DNA of 64,000 nucleotides. Origin: Mycolicibacterium setense (lineage in GTDB: Bacteria; Actinomycetota; Actinomycetes; Mycobacteriales; Mycobacteriaceae). The stretch lies in NCBI RefSeq assembly GCF_000805385.1, contig NZ_JTJW01000003.1, positions 1-64,000 of the forward strand, in the 5' to 3' direction. Positions 45,227 through 54,482 of the stretch are shown here, piece by piece. The stretch's first letter is position 1, and each line of letters begins with the position of its first letter. The notes beneath the pieces are model-generated. The model did not search any database. It was not told the origin of the DNA and worked only from the letters and a program-made list of their open reading frames with translations. Made by a program: the position numbers and the translations under genes.

Positions 45227-46062
45227 GGCCGTTTCTCCCAGACCAACTCGGTGACATCGGGGCCCGCCAGAGCCTTGCGCTCGTATTTCGTGACGGGGCG
45301 CTCGACCGATATGGGCAGTTCCGCGCTCATGTCGACCCGGCGCAACCGCGGTTCGGCATCTCCGACCTCGGCCATGTGCTCGGCATATCCGGCGTGGTCG
45401 GTGGCGGCATGCAGGATGCCGCCGGGCCGCAACCGGTCGGCGATCAGCGCGACTGTCGACGGCTGCAGCAGACGGCGCTTGTGGTGGCGGGCCTTCGGCC
45501 ATGGATCGGGGAAGAACACCCGCACTCCGGTCAGGGTCGCGGTGCCGAACATGTGCTCCAGCACGTCGACGCCGTCTCCGCGGATCAGGCGGATGTTGGT
45601 CACGGGCGATCCGGTCTGCGCGGTGCGGTCGATGGCGCTGAGCAGCTGGGCCAGACCCTTGCGATAGACCTCCACCGCGATCACGTCGAGATCGGGCTCG
45701 GCCTGGGCCATCGCCAGGGTGGACGTGCCGGTGCCCGAGCCGATCTCCAGGATCAGGGGAGCCGAGCGCCCGAACCACGCCGCGGTGTCGAGGCCGACGA
45801 CGGGTTCCGAATTCTCGTCGCGGGCCTGGATGCCCAGCTCCGGCCACAGCCGATTCCAGGTCTGCTGCTGGGCCGGGGACAGTGTCGACCGCCGGGTACG
45901 GAAGCTGGTCACCCGGGGAAAGCGGTGCGGATGGGCGGGCGGCACGTCGGCCGTTTCATCAGCCGGCGCCGGCCCACCGACATCGGACCTGGACGGGTGC
46001 ATCCGTCCATGGTCTCTCATCTGCGGCGTGGTACCCGCATCGTGGTAGAGATTGATACCCAA
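45223..46062 (-). CDS. trmB: tRNA (guanine-N7-)-methyltransferase
   Basis: A Rossmann-fold SAM methyltransferase making m7G46 in tRNA, homologue of Rv0208c. The SAM motif is LILEIGSGTGTSTLAMAQAE, and the TrmB signature FFPDPWPKARHHKRRLLQP and ATDHAGYAEHM are intact. The start is ambiguous. TTG 46062 has GGAGG six bases upstream (279 residues), while ATG 46020 (MRDHGRMHPS, 265 residues) aligns better with the M. tuberculosis N-terminus but has no ribosome site. It is first in a unit with the NYN gene and perhaps mmpL3, divergent from the Rv0209 homologue. Confidence 0.95.
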   Translation of the reverse strand: MGINLYHDAGTTPQMRDHGRMHPSRSDVGGPAPADETADVPPAHPHRFPRVTSFRTRRSTLSPAQQQTWNRLWPELGIQARDENSEPVVGLDTAAWFGRSAPLILEIGSGTGTSTLAMAQAEPDLDVIAVEVYRKGLAQLLSAIDRTAQTGSPVTNIRLIRGDGVDVLEHMFGTATLTGVRVFFPDPWPKARHHKRRLLQPSTVALIADRLRPGGILHAATDHAGYAEHMAEVGDAEPRLRRVDMSAELPISVERPVTKYERKALAGPDVTELVWEKRP

Positions 46063-46142
46063 CAGTTGCCTCCAGCTGTCAGGACTTAAACCTCTGTTCG
46101 CGGGTACGCCCGGGCCGTGTCACGATTTTTCGTGGGGCGCCG

Positions 46143-47147
46143 GTGCGCCCGTCACCACGCAGGGAAGGCCGCCAGATTTTCGCAGACGAGCTCACACGCT
46201 TTGCCGACCGTGACGGCGATGCGCGGTTGGCGGAGGTCAGTGCGCGGGTGGCGGCTCCGCTGGGTGTGGATGTGCGCGGCCGTCGCGGCGTCGGGGTGAG
46301 CACGGTGGCCCGTGCTCTGGCAGGCGCGGGCCTGGAGATCACCGAGGCCGGCGACGTCACGGTGCTGGTGACCGCCGAGGTGCTGAAACCCGAGGATGAG
46401 GCGCTGCTCGCGGAGCTGAGCCGGGCGGGCCGGCCGGCGATCGTGGTGCTCAACAAGGCTGATCTGGCCGGCTCCGGGCCAGATGGTCCGGTCGGAACCG
46501 CCCATCGGAGGGCGCGGCGCCTGCAACAGCAGGCCGGTGTGCCGGTCGTGCCCATGGTGGCCCTGCTGGCGACGGCCCAGCCGCTGCCGCCGCTGCTGCT
46601 GGACGCGGTGGGACTGCTGACCGCTGAACCCGCCGACCTGACCTCGGCGGACGCGTTCGTTGCCGGTGCGCACCGGGTGCCGCTTGCGGTGCGGACCGAG
46701 CTCCTCGAACGTCTCGACCGGTTCGGGATCGCCCACACCACCCTGGCGCTGAGCCGTGGCGCGCGGGTCGAGAGCTTGCCTGCGCTGTGGCGAGGGCTCA
46801 GCGAGGTCGACAGGGTGATGGCGGCCGTCGATGCGGCCGCCGCGCCGGTGCGGTACCGGCGGGTGCGATGGGCCCTGGCCGAGCTACGTGCGATCGGCGG
46901 CCCGGCGGTGGGACGCTTTCTGGCCGCCGACGACACAGTGCTCGCGGTGATGGCCGCGGCCGTCGACGTCGTGCAGGCCGAAGGGCTGGCGGTGGATCCC
47001 GGAGACGATCGCCACGCCCATCTCTGCCGCGCCCGGCGCTGGCGGCAATACCGGGACGGTCCGGTCAATGCCCTGCACCGCCGGTGCGGTGACGACATCG
47101 TGCGTGGGTCACTACGGCTGCTGGGTGCGGCGGAGGGCCGGCGGTGA
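46143..47147 (+). CDS. Rv0209 homologue, degenerate dynamin-like GTPase
   Basis: A 334-residue protein with a GTPase-like N-terminal half. The P-loop position reads GRRGVGVST (46-54), with valine where the catalytic lysine should be, but a G4 motif NKAD (104-107) is normal. The rest is helical with no membrane segment. Rv0209 is slightly longer (361). The GTG start at 46143 is the earliest in-frame candidate that leaves space for the promoter. It overlaps the Rv0210 homologue by four bases. Adjacent paired dynamin-like proteins, one membrane-anchored, suggest a membrane-remodelling pair that may not hydrolyse GTP. Confidence 0.75.
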   Translation: MRPSPRREGRQIFADELTRFADRDGDARLAEVSARVAAPLGVDVRGRRGVGVSTVARALAGAGLEITEAGDVTVLVTAEVLKPEDEALLAELSRAGRPAIVVLNKADLAGSGPDGPVGTAHRRARRLQQQAGVPVVPMVALLATAQPLPPLLLDAVGLLTAEPADLTSADAFVAGAHRVPLAVRTELLERLDRFGIAHTTLALSRGARVESLPALWRGLSEVDRVMAAVDAAAAPVRYRRVRWALAELRAIGGPAVGRFLAADDTVLAVMAAAVDVVQAEGLAVDPGDDRHAHLCRARRWRQYRDGPVNALHRRCGDDIVRGSLRLLGAAEGRR

Positions 47148-48628
47148 CCGACGTGACGGACCGGGATCCGGCGGCGGCGCGGACGCGAGGACAAAAAATC
47201 GCAGAGGCCGACGCCGTGGTGGCCGCGATCGATCCCGGTCTGAACTCGCCGGGCGTGGAGATCCGCGATGCGGTTCTGGTGGCCGGACCGTGGCTCGCCG
47301 GGTCGACGAGCGTGATGGCCGCGTTGCGGGCGCGGATGCCGCAGACCACCTTCGTGGAATCCACCGAACTGGTGGCCGGCGAGGCGCCCGCGGCGGTGGT
47401 GTTCGTGGTTTCGGCGGCCGCACCCGTGACCGAATCAGATTGCGCCCTGGTCGATTTGGCATCACGCCACACCGATCTGGTGATCGGCGTGGTGTCCAAG
47501 ATCGATACCTACCGAGACTGGCGCGATGTGCGCGACGCCGATGCGAAGATCCTGGGCGAGCGCGCTGCGCGCTACGAGCGCATGCCCTGGGTCGGGGTGG
47601 CGGCCGCGCCCGATCTGGGGGAGCCGCAGCTCGACGAACTCGTGGACCTGCTCACCGAGCAGCTGGCCGATCCTGACGTCGTGCGCCGGAACAGGTTGCG
47701 CGCGTGGGAAACTCGGTTGGAAGCCGTGATCGGACGGTATGAGGCCGACGGGTCTGGGGCCGACCGCCGGGCGCGGGTGGAGGTGTTGCGGGAGCGGCGC
47801 GCCGAGTTGTCCAGGGCGCGCAGGCTTACCCGCACCGAACGCAGCATCGCGTTGCGCAGCCAGTTGCAGCAGGCCCGGGTTCAGCTCGGCTATTTCGCCC
47901 GCAATCGCTGCAACTCGGTGCGCACCGAGTTGCAGGAGGACGTCGCGGGCATCGGCCGGCGTCGGATCGAGGCCTTCGAGGGCTACGCCAGGCAGCGGGC
48001 GCACGAGGTTGTCGGTGAGGTGGACGAGGGTGTCACCGCACACCTGCGCGGCATGGCGGCCGAACTCGAATTGGCCGCGCCTGATCCGCCCGCTCCGGCG
48101 CGGGTGCCGGACCTGCCGTCGCCGCAGCTGAAATCCCGGACTCTTGAGACGCGGCTGATGTTGGTCCTGGGCACCGGCTTCGGTCTGGGCGTGGCGGTGG
48201 CGGTCAGCCGGGTGCTCGCGGGTGCGGCGCCGCGACTGGCCGTGGCCGGCCTGGTGGTCGGCGCGGTGGTGGGCCTGCTGCTGGCGGTGTGGGTGGTCGG
48301 CACCCGGGGGTTGTTGAACGACCGCGGGGTGCTGGATCGCTGGGTCGGCGAGGTGACGGCCACCCTCCGCGCGACGGTTGAAGAACTCGTCGCCCAACGT
48401 GTGGTGGCCGCGGAGGCGACGCTCACCACGCAGCTTGCGGCCCGTGAGGAAACTGAGGCGGCTGTGGTGGCTGAGAAGATCGCGGCGATGGATGCCGAGC
48501 TGCGTGAACACGCCATCGCGACCGCGCGGGCGGCCGCCCAACGAGACCGGCGGATCCCGCCGCTGCAGCGCGCGCTGGACGCCGTTCGGGCGGATTTGTA
48601 CGGCAACGGCGATGCTACTGGCGAGTAA
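47144..48628 (+). CDS. Rv0210 homologue, membrane-anchored degenerate dynamin-like protein
   Basis: A 494-residue protein. The GTPase-like domain has GPWLAGST (48-55), again lacking the P-loop lysine, and SKID at 118-121 in place of NKxD. Long charged helices (about 190-310) lead to two membrane helices at about 338-358 and 364-386, then more helices to the C-terminus (LREHAIATARAAAQRDRRIP). That order, G-domain, helical stalk, membrane hairpin, helical return, is the bacterial dynamin-like plan. It starts inside the last codons of the preceding partner. Rv0210 (492 residues) has the same length. Confidence 0.75.
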   Translation: MTDVTDRDPAAARTRGQKIAEADAVVAAIDPGLNSPGVEIRDAVLVAGPWLAGSTSVMAALRARMPQTTFVESTELVAGEAPAAVVFVVSAAAPVTESDCALVDLASRHTDLVIGVVSKIDTYRDWRDVRDADAKILGERAARYERMPWVGVAAAPDLGEPQLDELVDLLTEQLADPDVVRRNRLRAWETRLEAVIGRYEADGSGADRRARVEVLRERRAELSRARRLTRTERSIALRSQLQQARVQLGYFARNRCNSVRTELQEDVAGIGRRRIEAFEGYARQRAHEVVGEVDEGVTAHLRGMAAELELAAPDPPAPARVPDLPSPQLKSRTLETRLMLVLGTGFGLGVAVAVSRVLAGAAPRLAVAGLVVGAVVGLLLAVWVVGTRGLLNDRGVLDRWVGEVTATLRATVEELVAQRVVAAEATLTTQLAAREETEAAVVAEKIAAMDAELREHAIATARAAAQRDRRIPPLQRALDAVRADLYGNGDATGE

Positions 48629-48683
48629 CCGTCCGATAACGTTCTTCTGAATCGTTCCTGTGAGTGATCGGACATAGCACTGG

Positions 48684-48729
48684 TTCACAGTGGGTATGTC
48701 ACCCGCGTTAACCTCTACCCAAGGGGTAG
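48684..48729 (+). promoter_or_regulatory. Candidate pckA promoter with inverted repeat at +1
   Basis: TTCACA (48684-48689) and TAACCT (48709-48714) are 19 bases apart and fit -35 and -10 boxes. Immediately after lies CTACCC-AAG-GGGTAG (48715-48729), a perfect 6-bp inverted repeat that would sit across the start of transcription. It resembles the RicR site but has a 3-base spacer instead of 5. Confidence 0.4.
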
Positions 48730-48783
48730 CCGTGATCGCGTCGAACGCGGGTTGGGTTACACAAACCTACGCAGGAGAATTTG

Positions 48784-50610
48784 ATGACCTCAGCGACCAT
48801 TCCGGGTCTGGACACCGCACCGACGAAACATCAGGGACTGCTGGCCTGGGTCCAGGAGGTCGCAGAACTGACTCAGCCCGACCGGGTGGTCTTCGCCGAC
48901 GGGTCCGCCGAGGAGTACGACCGTCTGGCCGCCCATCTGGTCGAGGCGGGCACGTTCCAGAAGCTGAACGACGAGAAGCAGCCCAACTCCTACCTGGCGC
49001 TCTCGGATCCCTCGGACGTCGCGCGGGTGGAGTCGCGCACCTTCATCTGCTCACAGCGTGAGATCGACGCCGGGCCCACCAACAACTGGATGGACCCCGA
49101 CAAGATGCGCGGGATCATGACCGACCTGTACCGCGGCTCGATGCGCGGTCGCACCATGTGGGTGGTGCCGTTCTGCATGGGCCCGCTGGATGCCGAGGAT
49201 CCCAAGCTGGGTGTGGAGATCACCGACTCCGAGTACGTCGTCGTCTCGATGCGCACCATGACCCGGATGGGTCGCGCCGCGCTGGAAAAGCTCGGTGACG
49301 ACGGCTTCTTCGTCAAGGCGCTGCACTCGATCGGTGCGCCGCTGGAACCCGGTCAGAAGGACGTCCCCTGGCCGTGCAACGACACCAAGTACATCACCCA
49401 CTTCCCCGAGACCCGCGAGATCTGGAGCTTCGGCTCGGGCTACGGCGGTAACGCGCTGCTGGGTAAGAAGTGCTACTCGCTGCGGATCGCCTCGGCCATG
49501 GCCCACGACGAGGGCTGGCTCGCCGAGCACATGCTGATCGTCAAGCTGATCTCCCCGGAGAACAAGTCGTACTTCATCGCCGCGGCATTCCCGTCGGCGT
49601 GCGGCAAGACCAACCTCGCGATGCTGCAGCCCACCATCCCCGGCTGGCGTGCCGAGACCGTCGGTGATGACATCGCCTGGATGCGGTTCGGCAAGGACGG
49701 CCGGCTCTATGCCGTCAACCCCGAGTTCGGTTTCTTCGGCGTCGCGCCCGGCACCAACTGGGATTCCAACCCCAACGCGATGAAGACCATCGCCGCCGGT
49801 AACACCGTCTTCACCAACGTGGCCAAGACCGACGACAACGACGTGTGGTGGGAGGGCCTGGAGGGCGACCCCGACCACCTGATCGACTGGAAGGGTCAGG
49901 ACTGGTACCGCGAGTCGGAAGACAAAGCGGCGCACCCGAATTCGCGTTACTGCACGCCCATCGCCCAGTGCCCGACACTGGCACCGGAGTGGGACGATCC
50001 GCAGGGTGTGCCGATCTCGGCGATCCTGTTCGGCGGCCGTCGCAAGACCACGGTCCCCCTGGTGACCCAGGCCCGCGACTGGCAGCACGGTGTGTTCATC
50101 GGCGCCACCCTCGGTTCCGAGCAGACCGCCGCCGCCGAGGGCAAGGTCGGCACCGTGCGCCGCGACCCGATGGCCATGCTGCCGTTCCTGGGCTACAACG
50201 TCGGTGACTACTTCCAGCACTGGATCAACATCGGCAAGAACGCCGACGAGTCGAAGCTGCCCGCGGTGTTCTTCGTCAACTGGTTCCGCCGTGGAGACGA
50301 CGGCCGCTTCCTGTGGCCCGGCTTCGGTGAGAACAGCCGCGTGCTGAAGTGGGCCATCGAGCGCATCGAGCACAAGGCCGACGGCAAGAGCACCCCCATC
50401 GGCATCGTGCCCACCGCCGCCGACCTGGACCTGTCCGGGCTCGACGTGGACCCGGCGGATGTGGACGAGGCCCTGGCCGTCCACGCCGACGAGTGGCGCG
50501 AAGAGCTCCCGCTGATCGAAGAGTGGTTCGAGTTCGTCGGCGAGAAGCTGCCGACGGGCATCAAGGACGAGTTCGACGCCCTCAAGCACCGCCTCGCCGA
50601 AGAGTCCTAG
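48784..50610 (+). CDS. pckA: GTP-dependent phosphoenolpyruvate carboxykinase
   Basis: A 608-residue enzyme linking oxaloacetate and phosphoenolpyruvate for gluconeogenesis, homologue of Rv0211 (606). The GTP-class signatures are [13 protein letters not shown] with reactive C273, [24 protein letters not shown] and [13 protein letters not shown] 48784 follows AGGAGAATTTG. Control by carbon source is expected; a candidate promoter with an inverted repeat lies upstream. A strong hairpin follows the gene. Confidence 0.98.
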   Translation: MTSATIPGLDTAPTKHQGLLAWVQEVAELTQPDRVVFADGSAEEYDRLAAHLVEAGTFQKLNDEKQPNSYLALSDPSDVARVESRTFICSQREIDAGPTNNWMDPDKMRGIMTDLYRGSMRGRTMWVVPFCMGPLDAEDPKLGVEITDSEYVVVSMRTMTRMGRAALEKLGDDGFFVKALHSIGAPLEPGQKDVPWPCNDTKYITHFPETREIWSFGSGYGGNALLGKKCYSLRIASAMAHDEGWLAEHMLIVKLISPENKSYFIAAAFPSACGKTNLAMLQPTIPGWRAETVGDDIAWMRFGKDGRLYAVNPEFGFFGVAPGTNWDSNPNAMKTIAAGNTVFTNVAKTDDNDVWWEGLEGDPDHLIDWKGQDWYRESEDKAAHPNSRYCTPIAQCPTLAPEWDDPQGVPISAILFGGRRKTTVPLVTQARDWQHGVFIGATLGSEQTAAAEGKVGTVRRDPMAMLPFLGYNVGDYFQHWINIGKNADESKLPAVFFVNWFRRGDDGRFLWPGFGENSRVLKWAIERIEHKADGKSTPIGIVPTAADLDLSGLDVDPADVDEALAVHADEWREELPLIEEWFEFVGEKLPTGIKDEFDALKHRLAEES

Positions 50611-50634
50611 CCAGGACCCCAACGCAAGAGCAAG

Positions 50635-50667
50635 ACGCGCACCCTCGTGATTCACGAGGGTGCGCGT
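50635..50667. terminator. Hairpin terminator after pckA
   Basis: ACGCGCACCCTCGTG (50635-50649), loop ATT, and the perfect complement (50653-50667), followed by TTTGCG. The 15-bp stem lies 24 bases after the pckA stop and 19 before the stop of the convergent mmpL, so it may end both transcripts. Confidence 0.9.
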
Positions 50668-50686
50668 TTGCGTAGGGACCAAACCT

Positions 50687-53600
50687 CTACGCGCGCGCCA
50701 TCTCCCGGGACGGCCACCACATGCGATCGCCCAGCAGACTCATCGCAGCGGGAACCAGGTAGGTCCGCACCACCGTGATATCGAGCAGCAGCCCGATGCC
50801 GATCGTGGATCCGATCTGCACCAGGTTGAGCACCGTCCCACTGGTCAACGCGAACATGGTGATCGCGAAAACCACTCCGGCGGTGGTGATCACACTGCCG
50901 GTGCTGCCGAATCCGCGGATGATGCCGCTGATCACCCCGCTGTGGGACTCCTCGCGGATGCGGGCCGCGAACAGCATGCTGTAGTCGGCGCCGACCGCGA
51001 CCAGGGCCATGAACGCCACCGGGAACACCGACCAGTCCAGGCTGATGCCGATCAGATGCTGCCAGATCAGGGTGGACATCCCTGCCGCGGCGCCGAAGGA
51101 GAGCACGACCGCGGCGATCATCAGGACCGGAGCCACCAGGCTGCGCAGCATCACGATGAGCACCAGCAGCACGGCCGCCACCGCCACGGCACCGAAAAGT
51201 GCGAAATCACGCCAGGTTTGGTCGACATGGCGTTTGGACAGCGAGGCCAGGCCGGTCGACTCGATCTGGGCGTGCTCCAACACGGTTCCCGTCGCGGCAT
51301 TGTTCGCCGCGGCGATGATGTCGGGTACCGCACCCATTGCCTCGGCTCCGTAGGGGTTCACCGCCCAGACCACCATCATGCGGGCGCTGCGCCCGTCGGG
51401 GGAGATCAGCAGTTGCTCGCCGGCGGTGAACCTCGGGTCGGTGCGGCCCTCCTCGGGCAGGTAGAAGCCCCGCCCCGCGCCGGTGCTGGTATCGGCAGAC
51501 ATCCGGTGCAGGAAGTTCGCGGCGCGATCGAGCCCCGCGCTGAGCTCGGTGGTCAGTGTGACCATGGTGTCGGTACCCGTCTTGACCTGACCCAATCCAG
51601 CGGTGAGTTGACCGAGACCGGTTGTCAGTTCGTTGATTCCGGACAGCAGCCGGCTCAGTTCCTGACGGGTCTGGTCGGGGGTACGGGTGCCGAGTTGATC
51701 GAGCATGGCTCGCAGGCCTTTGATTCCCGCGCGCAGGTCAGGCAGGGTGTCCAAGGCTGTGGTCACGGGTTGTTCGGGAACCAACGGTGCGGCCAGTGTC
51801 AATCCGTTGACGGCCAGCAGTGCTCGTCCTCCAGTGGCCGCGTTGAGGTCGGCGAAGGCCTGCCTGGCTCGAAGGCAGGAACGGTCCGCCGCGCAGGCGG
51901 CCGACGGCTCTGGCCCGGTGAGCGGATCGAACACCGCGTGTAATGCGGCCGTGGGGGCTGCCAATCGCTCTTGGGCGGAATCGATGTCGTCGACCACCCG
52001 GTCCAGGGAATCGACGGCGTTGGAGATGCTGCGCACCGCGGTCACGACGTCGAGTGACCCGCCGGAGAGCGTGGCTGCCACCCGATCGGCGGATTCCAGC
52101 GTGCCGAGCAGGTTGCGCGCCAGGTCGACCAGGGACCGGGCGCCGTCGGTGAGTTCGGGGAGCCTGGCGGCGGCGTCCGCGGAGCCGTCGTGCAGTTGGG
52201 TCACTCCGGAGGCGAGGCGCTTCAGTTGTGGGATGGCCTCTTCGACCCGTTGGTGGGCGTCGGCCAGGCCGGCGCCGACTTGGGCGGTCTGCGAGCCGAT
52301 GGCCGTCTCGGGCAAGGGTTTTCCGTCTGGCCGGGTGATCGATCGGACGTAGGCGACCTCGGGAAGGTTGCCGATGGACATGGCGATGAGGTCCAGCGCC
52401 GCCAGGTCGTTGGTGTTGCGCATGTCGTGGTCGGCTCGGATGGTGACGAATTCCGGTGCCGCCTCGTTGACGCCCCAGTGCCGGTATACGGCCTCGTAAC
52501 CGCGCTTGCTGTCGGTGGCGCGCAGCTGCATCGCGTTCTCATCGACGTTCGGTTCGAAGGTGAGCAGCACTGAGCTCATGGCGATGAGGAACGCCAAGGA
52601 CGCTGCGACGAGTGCCGGTGCCCGGCGGATGATGCCTACGCCACGCTTGCGCCAGCGTCGTTCGTCGAGGGGTCGGGGTTCGGCGTACCCGCGCCGGCCC
52701 CACAGAGCCATGATGGCGGGAGTCAGCGTCAGGCTGACCGCCGTGGTGATCGCGATCGACAGCGCGATGGGCGGCCCGGCGGTTCGGAACATCCCGATCT
52801 CGGTGAATATCATGGCCATTCCGGCGCCGGCGATGGTCAGTGCGGAGGCGATGACAATACCCGCGGTGTGCGCACCGGACCGGGCGACCGCGTCGTCGAC
52901 GGCCATCCCACGGCGCCTGCCCTCGTGGTAGTTGGCGAGTAGGAAGATGCCGTAGTCGGTCCCCGCGCCCAGCACCATCGCCGTCACCAATGCGATGGTG
53001 AAGTTCGAAACCGTCAGCAGGTCATGGCCGCCGAGGAAGGATATGACGGGACGCGCGATTGCCAGTGAAATGCCCACGGTGAGAAGGGGAATCATCGCGG
53101 TCAGCAAGGATCGATAGACGGCCAGCAGCAGCAGGGTGATCAGTACCACCGAGACCACCGTGATGATGGCCAGTGAGGTGTCGATCGCGGAGAACAGATC
53201 AGACAGGGTCGGTGCGGCGCCGGTGAAATGAACGTCGATCCCGGACGGGCGCGGGAGAGCCTCGACGGCGGCGCGGACGTTCTCGGTAGAGCGGTGCGCA
53301 CGCGTGGAGCCGACGTCGCCGATCGTAGCCACGATCAGGTGGATGGCCTTCCCGTCGGGGCTCAGGCCGATTCCCTCCAGGCCCGGGGTGCCGTAGGTGT
53401 CGAGCACATAGGCGACGTCGTCCTTGTCGGCTACCAATCGGGCGACCAGATCGCGGTAGTAGGCGGTATCGGCCGCCCCGAGCACCCGGTCACTGGACAC
53501 CACGATGCTGCCGATCGCGGTGGTATCGGGAACGCCGAAATCCCGTGACATCTGCCGCAGGGTTTCGGTGGTCGCGCTTTCCGGAGTGAACGGCGCGGAG

Positions 53601-53737
53601 TGCTCGGCAACCGTGCGTTCCAGCTGGGGGATTGCCAGGTTGAGCACGCCGGCCAGGGCCAGCCACGCCCCGAGAATCAACCACGCATACTTCGCGCAGC
53701 CTCTGGAGAGTTTGCCGAAGATTGCCAGATTGTGCAT
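50687..53737 (-). CDS. Stand-alone MmpL/RND family transporter
   Basis: A 1016-residue RND transporter without an MmpS partner. Relay motifs are GAGTDYGIFLLANYHEGRRR and VGADYSMLFAARIREE. The second external loop is unusually long (about residues 470-760) with repeated heptad-like leucine patterns (LSRLLSGINELTTGLGQLTA) and two cysteines (AACAADRSCLRA), suggesting a coiled-coil hairpin that may reach across the periplasm. ATG 53737 (MHNLAIFGK) is chosen; a GTG at 53755 lies inside the operator. It is controlled by the divergent tetR. The substrate is unknown. Confidence 0.93.
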   Translation of the reverse strand: MHNLAIFGKLSRGCAKYAWLILGAWLALAGVLNLAIPQLERTVAEHSAPFTPESATTETLRQMSRDFGVPDTTAIGSIVVSSDRVLGAADTAYYRDLVARLVADKDDVAYVLDTYGTPGLEGIGLSPDGKAIHLIVATIGDVGSTRAHRSTENVRAAVEALPRPSGIDVHFTGAAPTLSDLFSAIDTSLAIITVVSVVLITLLLLAVYRSLLTAMIPLLTVGISLAIARPVISFLGGHDLLTVSNFTIALVTAMVLGAGTDYGIFLLANYHEGRRRGMAVDDAVARSGAHTAGIVIASALTIAGAGMAMIFTEIGMFRTAGPPIALSIAITTAVSLTLTPAIMALWGRRGYAEPRPLDERRWRKRGVGIIRRAPALVAASLAFLIAMSSVLLTFEPNVDENAMQLRATDSKRGYEAVYRHWGVNEAAPEFVTIRADHDMRNTNDLAALDLIAMSIGNLPEVAYVRSITRPDGKPLPETAIGSQTAQVGAGLADAHQRVEEAIPQLKRLASGVTQLHDGSADAAARLPELTDGARSLVDLARNLLGTLESADRVAATLSGGSLDVVTAVRSISNAVDSLDRVVDDIDSAQERLAAPTAALHAVFDPLTGPEPSAACAADRSCLRARQAFADLNAATGGRALLAVNGLTLAAPLVPEQPVTTALDTLPDLRAGIKGLRAMLDQLGTRTPDQTRQELSRLLSGINELTTGLGQLTAGLGQVKTGTDTMVTLTTELSAGLDRAANFLHRMSADTSTGAGRGFYLPEEGRTDPRFTAGEQLLISPDGRSARMMVVWAVNPYGAEAMGAVPDIIAAANNAATGTVLEHAQIESTGLASLSKRHVDQTWRDFALFGAVAVAAVLLVLIVMLRSLVAPVLMIAAVVLSFGAAAGMSTLIWQHLIGISLDWSVFPVAFMALVAVGADYSMLFAARIREESHSGVISGIIRGFGSTGSVITTAGVVFAITMFALTSGTVLNLVQIGSTIGIGLLLDITVVRTYLVPAAMSLLGDRMWWPSREMARA

Positions 53738-53746
53738 TCCGGCATG

Positions 53747-53797
53747 ATAGACCAATCAGTCTATGGGTGGCTGGCTAGGATGGACTGATTGGTCTAT
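53747..53797. promoter_or_regulatory. Paired inverted TetR operators between mmpL and tetR
   Basis: ATAGACCAATCAGTC at 53747-53761 and its exact complement at 53783-53797. Each copy is itself near-palindromic (TAGAC-N6-GTCTA), 36 bp apart centre to centre. TAGGAT (53776-53781) can be the -10 of tetR and TAGACT on the reverse strand (53758-53763) that of mmpL, so both transcripts would start within the operators. Confidence 0.85.
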
Positions 53798-53816
53798 TTC
53801 GGTGATGGAGAGGGTG

Positions 53817-54389
53817 ATGGCGGTGGCAGGCCCGCGCGAGCGTCTCATTCGGAGCGCCATCGAGCTGATGCGTGAATACGGCGTGCACGCGACGGGGTTG
53901 AGTGATCTGCTCGAGCGCAGCAACACCGCTCGCGGGTCGATCTACCAGCACTTTCCTGCCGGGAAAACTGAACTGATGGAGCAGGCGACGTTGGAGGCCG
54001 GGCGAATCATCACCTCGAGCATCGAACGTTTGGCGCAGACGTTGCCCGCTGTGGACGTCGTCGACGCCTTTATCGCCGGATGGAAGCACAATCTCGTCGA
54101 CAGCTCTTTCGCCGCGGGCTGTCCCATCGTGGCCGCCGCCCAGGCCGGGCCGGACGCGCTCGTGGTGCGGGAAGCGTCCGCTGCTGTGTTTGCTGATTGG
54201 TCCAGGGTGATCGCGGAGTCGATCGCATCCAAGGGTGTTGACACCGCCACCGCGGCCTCACTCGGCAGCTTCATCGTCAGTGCACTGGAAGGTGCCATCA
54301 TCCAGTGCCGCAGCGCCAGGTCGGTGCAGCCCCTCGACGACGCCGGCACCGGCCTGATGCTGCTGCTGCGTGGTGTTGGGGCCGACTGA
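53817..54389 (+). CDS. TetR family transcriptional regulator
   Basis: A 190-residue TetR regulator with helix-turn-helix LIRSAIELMREYGVHATGLS, DLLERSNTARGSIYQHFPAG. The C-terminal domain (WKHNLVDSSFAAGCPIVAAA) is that of the LmrA/YxaF-like branch, often linked to efflux control. ATG 53817 is chosen for GGAGAGG just upstream; ATG 53805 is four codons longer. Divergent from the mmpL gene, with twin inverted operators between them, it is the likely repressor of that exporter. Confidence 0.92.
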   Translation: MAVAGPRERLIRSAIELMREYGVHATGLSDLLERSNTARGSIYQHFPAGKTELMEQATLEAGRIITSSIERLAQTLPAVDVVDAFIAGWKHNLVDSSFAAGCPIVAAAQAGPDALVVREASAAVFADWSRVIAESIASKGVDTATAASLGSFIVSALEGAIIQCRSARSVQPLDDAGTGLMLLLRGVGAD

Positions 54390-54439
54390 TCACTGCTGGT
54401 GGTGCGGATTCTTCGAGGCCGCAGACGCACCGCGGCACT

Positions 54440-54476
54440 CGCCACTTGACACCTGTCAAGTGGCGCCGGTTACAGT
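54440..54476 (+). promoter_or_regulatory. fadD4 promoter with 26-bp palindromic operator
   Basis: Perfect 12-bp arms CGCCACTTGACA (54440-54451) and TGTCAAGTGGCG (54454-54465) separated by two bases. The first arm contains TTGACA (54446-54451) as a -35 box; TACAGT at 54471-54476 is the -10, 19 bases on. The -10 ends six bases before the ATG, so the mRNA is probably leaderless. A dimeric repressor here would block the promoter. Confidence 0.8.
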
Positions 54477-54482
54477 GCCCTC

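Noticed and set aside
45227..45847. Upstream extension of the NYN gene over trmB
   Set aside because: It is open only because of high GC; it has Arg/Pro-rich sequence, while trmB in another frame is complete and the GTGA overlap gives a natural start.
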